NCBI GenBank assembly: GCA_038316385.1
Contig: JBBQAN010000005.1
Span: 95,619 to 159,618 of the forward strand
Source: SZAS-103 sp038316385
Lineage (GTDB): Bacteria; Pseudomonadota; Gammaproteobacteria; Xanthomonadales; Xanthomonadaceae
Direction of reading: 5' to 3'
Length of the DNA stretch: 64,000 nt
Each line of letters begins with the position of its first letter. Position 1 is the stretch's first letter. Under the pieces are notes generated by a model. That model was not told where the DNA came from, searched no databases, and worked only from the letters and a program-made list of their open reading frames with translations. Of this stretch, positions 8,132 to 17,029 are shown in pieces. The translations under genes were made by a program, and so were the position numbers.

Positions 8132-10324
8132 TCAGGGGCGGCAGGCAGCGGGGAGGTATTTGATACCGATGGTGGTTCCGGCGGCTGTGTCGCAAGTCCA
8201 ATGAATGGTCGTGCCCTGAGATTGCGGCATCAACACGAGAACGCTCGAACCACGTAGCTTGGGATTTGCTTTCGGCTCCTCGTAAGCCACGATAATCTTG
8301 CCGTCGGTTATGGTCACACTGCTCGTGTAATTGCCCGAAATCTGATCGGGTGCGGCCAATCCAGCCTGAGCATTGTCCCGAGGCATCCGTCCGTTGTTTG
8401 CGTAGTATTCGGCGACGGCGACCTTTGCACCATTGGCAAGCATCATGCCTTCGGACACCTGCGAGCGGATCACGTAATCCTGATAAGCAGGAATGGCGAT
8501 AGCGGCGAGGATCGCGACCACGGCGACCGTCGTCATCGAGCCGCCTTGGCCAACGAGTTCGGCGGGCGATTGTTCGTACGTCACCTGCAAGGCGAGCCGT
8601 TGATCGTTCGCTTCCAATGCGATTCCCGCCGCACCTTCAACCGGCAGATGCAATTGGCTCGCGCTCGGAAGTTGGGTCAGGTCGTTCGGTTGGCCAAGGA
8701 TGTCGCCGGCGCTCTGTAGCAGCCCCAAGTAGGTGTAGTAGACCTCGCGCTGCATGTTGCGGGTCGTGGCCGCAAATCCGATGAGGGTATGGGCGCTGTC
8801 GTAAGACTGCGACGTGCGCAGCCAATCGCCGATCGAAGTGTCGGGGCTGGATGCGGCGCGATCGACCAAGGCTTGCGGCACTTTGGCGAACACTAGGTAA
8901 TTGCCGTCTTCCACCCAATAGAGATGGCTTCCCGCGCGCGAGTACAGCTTCATCCACGCCGCCGTCTTCGAGTTCATTCCAGGTTGGTTGGCGGCTTGGG
9001 TCAGCGATGCGTTCAAACCGTTGATGTCCAGCTCGTGGATCTGCGCGCCGCCGATCTTGACGACGCTATTGCGCCAGCCGAAGCGTTTGGCGAGTTCGTC
9101 GAGCTTGGCGTAGAGAGCCGCGCGATCGCGCATACTTATCGCGAAATAAGTGCCGTTGGCATCGGCGAACAACACCTTTTGCGGGCCGACGAGGTTCGCT
9201 GAAGCGAGCGGATCCATGCCGGTCTTGGCCTGGATCGTTGACAGCACGGAATCGATCTGCGTGCGCACGCCGACACCAAAATCGCGTTCAAGGTTGTCAT
9301 GGATCGATTGCAGGTTTTGCGCACCTGGCGATGCGATGGTGACGACCCAATCGGGCTTCCCGGAAGATTTCAGGTCGATCGTGCCGGCATCCGTTGCGAG
9401 ATATCCGAGCAATCGGGATTGCGGTGCACGGATCTGCAAGCGCAGCCGGCCGTGACCATTCACTGTTCCCCAGCCCAACGCGACGCTTTGTGCGCGTTCA
9501 ATCGCATCGTGAAGAACGCCATCCGGAGGTGCGTCGTGAAGCTGCGCGGCGAGCGTGTTGTTGATGCCCTTGGCGCTCAGCCACACGAACAACCCCTGGC
9601 CGGAACTGTCGATCTCGCGCTCGTCGTCCTGCATCGGATGCGGATGTTCAGCTTTGAGTTGGGCGATGTCCTGCTGGAGCGTCAGTGCCGATGCCGTCGT
9701 GCCAACCGACAGGAACAGTCGATGCGCTTTGGCATCGAAATGCAACGCGCCGTATTTCTGCAACACGGCATCGCCGTTGGCGTCGAAAGGCGCCTGCAAC
9801 GGTGAGGGTTGGCCCGCAGCCAATGCGGTGATGCGTGTGTTGAGGCTCGCAACATCCGGCACATCCAGGATTGTCGTCACCAAGACGCGACTGAACGGCG
9901 ATACGCCGTCGCTGGCATCGATCACCGCGACTTCGATCGGCGCAGCCTGATCACCCAGCAACAATTGCACGACAGCGCCGCCTTCGGCTTGTGCCAGCAA
10001 CGGTTCGGTGCTTGCGGCCTTGCGCAAGTCGGCAATGACTTTTGCGTGACGTTCATTGGCAAACGCCGCATCGAGCGGACGGCCATCCGGGGCCGACAAC
10101 GTGCCCCAAAGTGAAGGAATGCGCGCATAGGCGACGGTGTGTTCGGGCAGACGTTTGCTGAGCCACGCCGGCTGCGAAATTTGCGCGTCGGCGCGGGCAA
10201 TTGCTGCGGCATCGACGGCGGCAGGATGGCTTTCATTGCTCGACAAGCCGTTGCGATTGCAACCGGCGAAAAAGGTGAATGCTGCGATCGCGCTGACGAG
10301 CAGCACGCGCTGTTGGATTTTCAT
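8132..10324 (-). CDS. Predicted lipoprotein fused to a C-terminal type IV pilin module
   Basis: 730 residues from the ATG at 10324, preceded by GGGGAA at good spacing; a 35-codon upstream extension lacks signal features. The N-terminus is a lipoprotein signal (about 1-23, lipobox FAGC). Residues ~30-590 form a large domain starting with LPEHTVAYARIPSLWG. I cannot assign it; it is loosely like DUF3352-type surface proteins. From residue ~594 the sequence becomes a pilin: a hydrophobic helix (VAVVAILAAIAIPAYQDYV), RSQVSEG, AVAEYYANNG, and a C-terminal disulfide-loop pattern (HWTCD ... KYLPAACRP), as in PilA major pilins. The prepilin leader, the GF cleavage site and Glu5 are absent. An internal ATG at 8536 has AAGG 7 nt upstream and could give a separate 134-residue product. 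No other pilus genes are nearby. See the findings. Confidence 0.8.
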   Translation of the reverse strand: MKIQQRVLLVSAIAAFTFFAGCNRNGLSSNESHPAAVDAAAIARADAQISQPAWLSKRLPEHTVAYARIPSLWGTLSAPDGRPLDAAFANERHAKVIADLRKAASTEPLLAQAEGGAVVQLLLGDQAAPIEVAVIDASDGVSPFSRVLVTTILDVPDVASLNTRITALAAGQPSPLQAPFDANGDAVLQKYGALHFDAKAHRLFLSVGTTASALTLQQDIAQLKAEHPHPMQDDEREIDSSGQGLFVWLSAKGINNTLAAQLHDAPPDGVLHDAIERAQSVALGWGTVNGHGRLRLQIRAPQSRLLGYLATDAGTIDLKSSGKPDWVVTIASPGAQNLQSIHDNLERDFGVGVRTQIDSVLSTIQAKTGMDPLASANLVGPQKVLFADANGTYFAISMRDRAALYAKLDELAKRFGWRNSVVKIGGAQIHELDINGLNASLTQAANQPGMNSKTAAWMKLYSRAGSHLYWVEDGNYLVFAKVPQALVDRAASSPDTSIGDWLRTSQSYDSAHTLIGFAATTRNMQREVYYTYLGLLQSAGDILGQPNDLTQLPSASQLHLPVEGAAGIALEANDQRLALQVTYEQSPAELVGQGGSMTTVAVVAILAAIAIPAYQDYVIRSQVSEGMMLANGAKVAVAEYYANNGRMPRDNAQAGLAAPDQISGNYTSSVTITDGKIIVAYEEPKANPKLRGSSVLVLMPQSQGTTIHWTCDTAAGTTIGIKYLPAACRP

Positions 10325-10543
10325 GCGGTAGTTCCCCAAGGTGAAGCAGTAGCGAAGATGGCCGGTATTCGGCATTCCGAAATCGACGCGGCATGGTAGC
10401 AAACGGGTCTTTCCCACACTGCTCGGCAAACACCGTTATCATTCGCGCTGTGGTTTGCGTGCTCGTTCGCGATCGCCGACAGCCCATGCATCGATCCGAT
10501 GCTGCGCCCGCCCAATTCCTGTATTCACATTCCGGAGAAACCG

Positions 10544-11053
<510 letters not shown>

Positions 11054-11130
11054 TTACAATTTGGGTTGCAACTTCGATTGCAGCCCATGCGATCGCAGAG
11101 CACGTTGAATGCAGTGACGCGCCTGTTGCG

Positions 11131-11721
11131 TCAGTGCTCGAAGTGCGCGGAATCGAGTAGTCGCGATACATTCATCGCATCGCGGTCGTAGTAGTACTCG
11201 GCAGGCGCCATCCACAGAATGAAGCTGAGTCGGTCGCTGCGTGCGGCCGCCACCACCATGCCGCGATACTGCAAGCCTGCATTCGTGCTGGCCTTGAACT
11301 CGAAGCGCAGTCCGTCGACATCGCCGAAACGCGCGGGCCGCAACCCTTCGGACTGGATGTTGACCGCGCCGGTTTCGGTCAGCGCGTCCAGCACGATGTC
11401 GCGGATTTCTTCGGCGTGCATCCCAGTGTGGAATGCGGGTGCGTCGGGTCGGTCGCTGCTGACGCGGCGCTCTAGGAACACATGCTCGCCGCTCTTCACA
11501 GACGGCACGATGTAAAGACGATTGAGCGGAATGCCGTCGATCGTCCAGATCTGGTAGCGCGGAAATTCGAAGCGCGACCATGCGATCGGCGTATCGAATG
11601 CGATGCCGTTGGCAGACGCGTTCCCGGGCTGCACCAGTCGTCCGCCGCCGCAGCCAGCAAGCAATGCGATCACGGCAAACAGCATCAACATGGACGATGT
11701 TTTCAACGATGCATGATTCAC
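11131..11721 (-). CDS. Putative lipoprotein of unknown function
   Basis: 196 residues with a lipoprotein signal (K7 then a hydrophobic core ending LLAGC, Cys at 24). The mature part has alternating hydrophobic and charged residues with WTIDGIPLNRLYIV and GLRFEFKAS, suggesting a small beta-rich domain; I do not recognise the family. The start is GTG at 11721, overlapping the stop of the M48 protease gene as GTGA; the next ATG (11691) would leave an abbreviated signal peptide. It is the third gene of a coupled operon with 13654 and 12908. Confidence 0.65.
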   Translation of the reverse strand: MNHASLKTSSMLMLFAVIALLAGCGGGRLVQPGNASANGIAFDTPIAWSRFEFPRYQIWTIDGIPLNRLYIVPSVKSGEHVFLERRVSSDRPDAPAFHTGMHAEEIRDIVLDALTETGAVNIQSEGLRPARFGDVDGLRFEFKASTNAGLQYRGMVVAAARSDRLSFILWMAPAEYYYDRDAMNVSRLLDSAHFEH

Positions 11722-12908
11722 GGCGCGTGTCCCTGCAATTCGGCAAGATCGTGTGCGACGAAGGCGCGATCCGGCTCATTGCTGGCGAGTTTCAGGTAAT
11801 GCTGCAAGGCGTCTATCGCTGCATCGCGTTCCCCGGCATCGCGCAAGGCCATGCCGTGTTCGCGCCACGCGGAGGTGGGTGGATTTGGCAGGGCGATTGC
11901 CCGTGCGTACCAGCGTGCGGCTTCGCTGCGATCGCCCGGATTCGCACGGCGGCGATACGCTTCGCCGAGATAGAAACTCAGCAACGCCTTGTCTTCGACG
12001 GGTGCATCGACAAGCAATTCGGACACCACCAGGATCGATGCGGCGTATTGCCGCCGCGCCAGTTCCGCATCCAGCCAGTGCTGCAGGAATGGATGCGTGG
12101 CGGCACGATACGCGGCTTCATTGCGTTCACTGCCACGCGTCTGATTTCCTGAAATCGCAACCGCAGCAACTTCGGCGCGCATGTCATCGAGCCGTTCGCG
12201 CGTTGCCGGATGCGTCGAGAAAATTCGCGATGGCTTTCCGTAAGTCTTGGTCTCGTCCTCGCGCAGTATCCGCGCCCACAAATCCACGGCGGCTTGCGGA
12301 TCGTAGCCACGCGCGACCATTTCACTGAAGCCGAGTTTGTCCGCTTCGCCTTCCTGTTCGCGCGAGAAACTCGACAACGCCGCCGTGCCTGCCAGTGTGC
12401 CAACCGAGCCGGCGATCGGAGCGCCAACGCCGGAGCTGGCGACTTCGAATGCGCTTGTCCATGCCGATACGTTCTTGCTGCGTCGCCATTCCTTCAGCAC
12501 GTGTTGCGCGCGATAATGGCCGACCTCGTGCCCGATCACGAACGCGAGTTCGGCCTCATTGCGCACGCGCAGCAGTGCGCCCGTCCACAGGATCAACATG
12601 CCGTTCGGCGCCATCATCGCGTTGAACTGCGGTTGCTCGACGACATAGACGCGCATGTCGGCGCAGTAATCGGCCGCGACCTTGCATGCGACACCGCGCA
12701 CGTAAAAGTTCAACGCAGGATCGCGCACGAGTTGCGGCGAGGACTGCAGTTCGCGTTCGGCGTGCTGCATTTCGTACCACAGTGCATCCTCATCGCTCCC
12801 TGCAACGGGGCGGCTGCCGGGAGTGGCGATGCGCACGGGCTCGTTTGCTGCGCAGGCGACCAACGCCAGCAACAGCGCGAACATGATCGGCATGCGCCAG
12901 CCGCGCAT
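11718..12908 (-). CDS. M48 family metalloprotease with C-terminal helical repeats (BepA-like)
   Basis: About 396 residues. The N-terminus has a lipoprotein-type signal (LLLALVACAANEP). The zinc motif HEVGH lies near residues 127-131 within ELAFVIGHEVGHYRAQH, and the third ligand is in EQEGEADKLGF. The C-terminal 130 residues are helical, TPR-like (ALLSFYLGEAYRRR, AIDALQHYLKLA). This layout is that of periplasmic M48 proteases such as BepA/YfgC, which degrade or chaperone stalled outer-membrane proteins; the substrate here is unknown. The ATG at 12908 shares one base with the upstream stop (TGATG), and a GTG at 12911 is an alternative. AAGGAT lies about 20 nt upstream. Confidence 0.85.
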   Translation of the reverse strand: MRGWRMPIMFALLLALVACAANEPVRIATPGSRPVAGSDEDALWYEMQHAERELQSSPQLVRDPALNFYVRGVACKVAADYCADMRVYVVEQPQFNAMMAPNGMLILWTGALLRVRNEAELAFVIGHEVGHYRAQHVLKEWRRSKNVSAWTSAFEVASSGVGAPIAGSVGTLAGTAALSSFSREQEGEADKLGFSEMVARGYDPQAAVDLWARILREDETKTYGKPSRIFSTHPATRERLDDMRAEVAAVAISGNQTRGSERNEAAYRAATHPFLQHWLDAELARRQYAASILVVSELLVDAPVEDKALLSFYLGEAYRRRANPGDRSEAARWYARAIALPNPPTSAWREHGMALRDAGERDAAIDALQHYLKLASNEPDRAFVAHDLAELQGHAP

Positions 12909-13654
12909 CACAGCGGCACATCCTTGAGCAAGGATGCGACTGTGTCGTGCGCGCCGGCTGCATCGCGCAGGTCGCCATGTTCATCGATCAACAGGTTGAA
13001 CCACACGACCCGGCCGGTGCGCAGATCCACCAGCGAAGCCAACCCGACCTGTTCGCCGCCGCCGATGTCGCCGCCGAGCAGCAGAGCACCGACTACGCGC
13101 ATCGCTGCGCGACCACTGCCGGTGTAACTGTCGCGGATGTAGGTGAATAGTGCGTAGTCGGCGCCGGTCGCTTCGCGCAACACCGAAACGCCAGGGCCGA
13201 GCGTCCAGTCGAACCGCCCGTGTTTGGTCGCGAGATCCGTGTCGGGCCGGCTGTGCATCATGATGCTGTTCGCAACCGCCTGATTCAGCAGCAGCAATTG
13301 CCTGATGCGATCGCTCGGCAGACCTGCTGACGGCGGAACATAGTTTGACAGCGTCGCTACGCCATGCGACGTGAGCAACTCACGCACGGCGGCTGGGTAC
13401 GCACGCCGCGCAGCTTCCGTCCATGCCGGGCGTGCCTCCTGCATGCCGCCGGCCATGACTTCGTAGAGTTCGATGTCCGGCTCGATCAGCACCACGCTGC
13501 CATGGATTTTCACTGGCGTGCCTGCGGCATCGCTCGCGGTGCGGATATTGGTGGTGGAGCATGCACCGAGCAATAGCGCGATCGACACCGTCACGAATGC
13601 GCGGATCGTCGCCGACGCGCTGCGTTCCATCGAATGTGCATGACGCTGTGGCAT
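12908..13654 (-). CDS. Putative lipoprotein, first gene of M48 protease operon
   Basis: 248 residues. The signal peptide has a long basic n-region (MPQRHAHSMERSAS) and the lipobox LLGAC at about 28-32. The ATG at 13654 is preceded by GGGAGA. The mature protein contains HGSVVLIEPDIELYEVMAGGMQE and a Gly-rich stretch ALLLGGDIGGGEQVGLASLVDLRTGRVVWFN, reminiscent of conserved lipoproteins that report a 'constant/variable' beta fold, but no function can be named. It overlaps the M48 protease gene at its 3' end and so is translationally coupled to it, which hints at a shared envelope role. It is divergent from the aminotransferase gene at 13784. Confidence 0.65.
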   Translation of the reverse strand: MPQRHAHSMERSASATIRAFVTVSIALLLGACSTTNIRTASDAAGTPVKIHGSVVLIEPDIELYEVMAGGMQEARPAWTEAARRAYPAAVRELLTSHGVATLSNYVPPSAGLPSDRIRQLLLLNQAVANSIMMHSRPDTDLATKHGRFDWTLGPGVSVLREATGADYALFTYIRDSYTGSGRAAMRVVGALLLGGDIGGGEQVGLASLVDLRTGRVVWFNLLIDEHGDLRDAAGAHDTVASLLKDVPL

Positions 13655-13783
13655 CGCAATCTCCCGATACCTGCATAGTGCGAGGCCTGCGTTGTGCGTT
13701 CAAGCAGGTTCGTTCGAGCCAGTCGGACGGATTGTCTGCTATCATTTTCGGCCTCGCAATCGTCTCTTTCCGAGGATTTCCCG

Positions 13784-14983
13784 ATGCTGCAACTCGCCCA
13801 GCGAGTCGGTCGCGCCAAGCCCAGCGCGATCATGGTCGTCGCCGAGAACGCCAAGCGTTTGAAGGGCGAAGGGCGCGACATCATCAATTTCTCGATTGGC
13901 GTGCCGAACTTCCTGCCCGGCCCGCACGTGTACGACGCGGTGCGCAAGGCGCTCGACCACGACAGCGGCCAGTACGGCAGCAATCGCGGTTCCGACGCAT
14001 TGCTCGATGCGTTCATCGCGCACATGGAGCAGGTCGGCATGACCGGTTACACGCGCAAGAATTGCGCGATCGGCATCGGTGCGAAAGGCGTGTTGTACAA
14101 CTTGATGGAAGTGCTGCTCGACGACGGCGACACGATCGCGTTTCCGACGCCGTACTGGACGAGTTACCTGGACATCGCCGAAATCCTCGACGCAAAAATC
14201 CAGTTGCTGCCATGTCCGCCGGAACAGGATTACAAACTCACGCCCGCTCAGCTCGACGCCGCGCTCGCTTCGAAACCGAAAGTATTCCTGTTCAACAACC
14301 CGTCCAATCCGACCGGCATGGTCTACACGCGCGATGAAATCTCGGCGCTCGCCGACGTGCTGGTGAAACATCCGGAATGCTGGATCATCACCGACGACAT
14401 CTACAATCGCATGGTGTTCGACGGCATCGGCTATCACAATTTCGTGATGGCGCGGCCGGAATTGCGCGACCGCGTGATCTTCATGGATTCGTGTTCGAAG
14501 ACCTACGGCATGCCGGGCTGGCGCATCGGTTTCGTCGCAGCGCCGGAAGTCGTCGCGAACGCGGTAGTGACATTGAACTCGAATCACATCACCAATCTGC
14601 CAGAGGTCACCAGCGCCGCAGCGCTCGCCGCATTGAGCGGTCCGCAGGACGTGCCAATCGCGAAGAACGCCGAATTCCAGGAACGCCGCGACCGCGTGAT
14701 CGCTGCGATGCGCGCGATCCCCGGCGTCGTCTGCCCGAAGCCTCAAGGCGCTTTCTACGTGTTCCCGGACGTCAGCTGCGCGTTCGGCAAGATGCACGGC
14801 ACGATGCGCATCGACAACGACGTGGATTTCTGCAATGCATTGCTCGAAGCCAAAGGCGTCGCCTGCGTGCCGGGCGTCGCATTCGGCGAGCCACGCGCGC
14901 TGCGGATTTCATACACATGTCCGGCGAACCAGCTCGACGATGGATTGCGTCGTTTTCAGGATTTCTTTGCCGAGTTGAAATGA
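13784..14983 (+). CDS. Class I/II PLP-dependent aminotransferase
   Basis: 399 residues from the ATG at 13784, with CGAGGA upstream; 30 upstream in-frame codons look non-coding. Fold type I motifs: GVPNFLPGPHVYDAV at the N-terminus, FLFNNPSNPTGMVY, ITDDIYNRMVF, and the PLP lysine in SCSKTYGMPGWRIGF, followed by RISYTC near the end with the substrate-binding Arg. This is the aspartate-aminotransferase (AspC/AatA) superfamily, subgroup I; substrate may be aspartate or another dicarboxylic or aromatic acid. Neighbour mdh would use the oxaloacetate product, which fits an aspartate role but does not prove it. Confidence 0.88.
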   Translation: MLQLAQRVGRAKPSAIMVVAENAKRLKGEGRDIINFSIGVPNFLPGPHVYDAVRKALDHDSGQYGSNRGSDALLDAFIAHMEQVGMTGYTRKNCAIGIGAKGVLYNLMEVLLDDGDTIAFPTPYWTSYLDIAEILDAKIQLLPCPPEQDYKLTPAQLDAALASKPKVFLFNNPSNPTGMVYTRDEISALADVLVKHPECWIITDDIYNRMVFDGIGYHNFVMARPELRDRVIFMDSCSKTYGMPGWRIGFVAAPEVVANAVVTLNSNHITNLPEVTSAAALAALSGPQDVPIAKNAEFQERRDRVIAAMRAIPGVVCPKPQGAFYVFPDVSCAFGKMHGTMRIDNDVDFCNALLEAKGVACVPGVAFGEPRALRISYTCPANQLDDGLRRFQDFFAELK

Positions 14984-15037
14984 TCCTTTCACAGGATGAG
15001 TTGGACGCGCAACGATCCAACCACCTGCAATATCAAA

Positions 15038-15063
15038 CCGTTCGTGGTGAGCCTGTCGAGCCA
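15038..15063. repeat. REP-like repeat copy, single arm
   Basis: CCGTTCGTGGTGAGCCTGTC followed by GAGCCA, in the gap between the aminotransferase gene and mdh. It matches both arms of the inverted pair at 53875-53943 with only a few mismatches, so the window carries at least three copies of one dispersed repeat. Confidence 0.7.
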
Positions 15064-15096
15064 CGTTGCGCCACCACCTGATTTCGGAGCTAAACC

Positions 15097-16083
15097 ATGA
15101 AAACCCCCGTTCGCGTTGCTGTCACCGGCGCTGCAGGCCAGATTGGCTACGCACTTCTCTTCCGCATCGCTGCCGGCGACATGCTTGGCGCCGATCAGCC
15201 GGTGATTCTGCAATTGCTCGAAGTCACGCCTGCATTACCCGCGTTGCAGGGCGTGGTGATGGAACTCAACGACTGCGCGTTCCCGACTTTGCACAGCGTG
15301 GTTGCGACCGACGATCCGAACGTCGCGTTCAAGGACGCCGATTACGCTTTGCTGGTCGGCGCCCGCCCGCGGGGACCGGGCATGGAGCGCAAGGATTTGC
15401 TCGAGGCCAATGGCGCGATCTTCGGCCCGCAGGGCAGGGCGATGAACGCGCATGCAAGCCGCAACATCAGGGTGCTTGTGGTCGGCAATCCGGCTAACAC
15501 GAATGCGCTGATCGCGCAGCAGAACGCCCCCGAACTCGATCCACGCTGTTTCACCGCAATGGTTCGCCTCGACCACAACCGCGCGATTTCGCAACTCGCC
15601 GAGAAGACTGGCGCACTCAACACCGACATCAGGCGTGTCACGATCTGGGGCAACCACAGCTCGACGCAATATCCGGATTTGCATCACGCCACGGTGAAAG
15701 GTTCTGCCGCGATGGATCAAATCAACCAAGCATGGTACGACGGCACGTTCATTCCGACCGTGCAGCAGCGCGGCGCCGCGATCATCAAGGCGCGCGGTGC
15801 ATCTTCGGCCGCCTCGGCCGCATCTGCCGCGATCGATCACATGCGTTCGTGGGCGCTCGGTACCGCCGAGGGTGACTGGGTGTCGATGGGTATTCCTGCC
15901 GATGGCAGCTACGGCATCGCGCCGGGAGTGATCTACGGTTACCCCTGCGTCTGCCGCAACGGCGTGTACGAAATCGTGGAGGGTCTTGCAATCAACGACT
16001 TCGCGCGCGCGCGCATGGACGCGAGCGACAAGGAGCTTCGCGAGGAGCGCGCTGGCGTCGAGCATTTGTTCCCGACGCATTGA
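15097..16083 (+). CDS. mdh: Malate dehydrogenase
   Basis: 328 residues. NAD-binding glycine motif TGAAGQIGYALLFRIA at 9-24, the mobile-loop region GARPRGPGMERKDLL with substrate arginines, VVGNPANTNALI, RLDHNRA, and the active-site segment IWGNHSSTQYPD with catalytic His. It matches the longer (~328-residue) bacterial MDH type related to cytosolic MDH, not the 312-residue E. coli type. It interconverts malate and oxaloacetate in the TCA cycle. prpB starts 21 nt after its stop and prpC follows, so mdh-prpB-prpC reads as one operon linking methylcitrate and TCA cycles. Confidence 0.96.
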   Translation: MKTPVRVAVTGAAGQIGYALLFRIAAGDMLGADQPVILQLLEVTPALPALQGVVMELNDCAFPTLHSVVATDDPNVAFKDADYALLVGARPRGPGMERKDLLEANGAIFGPQGRAMNAHASRNIRVLVVGNPANTNALIAQQNAPELDPRCFTAMVRLDHNRAISQLAEKTGALNTDIRRVTIWGNHSSTQYPDLHHATVKGSAAMDQINQAWYDGTFIPTVQQRGAAIIKARGASSAASAASAAIDHMRSWALGTAEGDWVSMGIPADGSYGIAPGVIYGYPCVCRNGVYEIVEGLAINDFARARMDASDKELREERAGVEHLFPTH

Positions 16084-16104
16084 CTTGCAGAAGGCAGTGA
16101 TCGC

Positions 16105-16995
16105 ATGACGCAACTTTCATCCGGGGCACGATTCCGTGCCGCCGTTGCTGCTGAAGCGCCGCTACAGGTGATGGGCGCGATCACCGCTTATGCGGGCCTG
16201 ATGGCGAAGCGCGTGGGCTATAAGGCGTTGTATCTCTCGGGGGGCGGCGTAGCGGCGAATTCGCTAGGCGTGCCGGATCTCGGCATCAGCACGATGGAAG
16301 ATGTGCTGACCGACGCACGCCGGATCGTCGATGCGACGCAGATGCCGTTGCTGGTGGACATCGACACCGGCTGGGGCGGAGCGTTCAACATTGCGCGCAC
16401 GATCAAGTCCCTCATCAACGTCGGCGTCGCGGCCGTGCACATGGAGGATCAGGTCGGTCAGAAACGCTGCGGCCATCGCCCCGGCAAGGAAGTAGTATCG
16501 AAGGCGGAGATGATCGATCGGGTGAAGGCGGCCGTCGATGCGCGTACCGATGATTCTTTCGTCATCATGGCGCGAACCGATGCGGCTGCGGTTGAAGGCA
16601 TCGATGCTGCGATCAATCGCGCTGTCGCTTACGTCGAAGCCGGTGCCGACATGATCTTTCCGGAGGCGATGAAGACGCTCGACGATTACCGTCGCTTCAA
16701 GGCTGCAGTGAAGGTACCGATTCTCGCCAACCTTACCGAATTCGGATCGACACCGTTCTTCACTACGGACGAATTGCGCGATGCCGGCGTGGACATCGCG
16801 TTGTACTGCTGTGGCGCGTATCGCGCGATGAACAAGGCCGCGCTCAACTTCTACGAAACCGTGCGCCGCGAAGGCACGCAGAAGAACATCATCGAAAGGT
16901 TGCAGACGCGCGATGAGTTGTACGATTTCCTCGGCTACCACGCCTACGAGGACAAACTCGACGCACTGTTTGTTGATACAAAACCGGGCGCGTGA
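16105..16995 (+). CDS. prpB: Methylisocitrate lyase
   Basis: 296 residues, the usual PrpB length. It cleaves 2-methylisocitrate to pyruvate and succinate, the last step of the methylcitrate cycle for propionyl-CoA. Motifs: YLSGGGVAANSLGVPD, VDIDTGWGGAFNIARTI with metal-binding Asp residues, and the catalytic KRCGH at residues 120-124 (Cys122), which distinguishes the isocitrate lyase/PrpB family. It lies between mdh and prpC on the same strand with short gaps. Confidence 0.96.
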   Translation: MTQLSSGARFRAAVAAEAPLQVMGAITAYAGLMAKRVGYKALYLSGGGVAANSLGVPDLGISTMEDVLTDARRIVDATQMPLLVDIDTGWGGAFNIARTIKSLINVGVAAVHMEDQVGQKRCGHRPGKEVVSKAEMIDRVKAAVDARTDDSFVIMARTDAAAVEGIDAAINRAVAYVEAGADMIFPEAMKTLDDYRRFKAAVKVPILANLTEFGSTPFFTTDELRDAGVDIALYCCGAYRAMNKAALNFYETVRREGTQKNIIERLQTRDELYDFLGYHAYEDKLDALFVDTKPGA

Positions 16996-17029
16996 GCGCG
17001 TCGGATGCGAATCGAATCGGAGACACGCA

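Noticed and set aside
8132..10324. Two separate genes joined by a sequencing error
   Set aside because: The frame is continuous, with no stop or composition break at the junction; kept as a fusion but noted as the main alternative.
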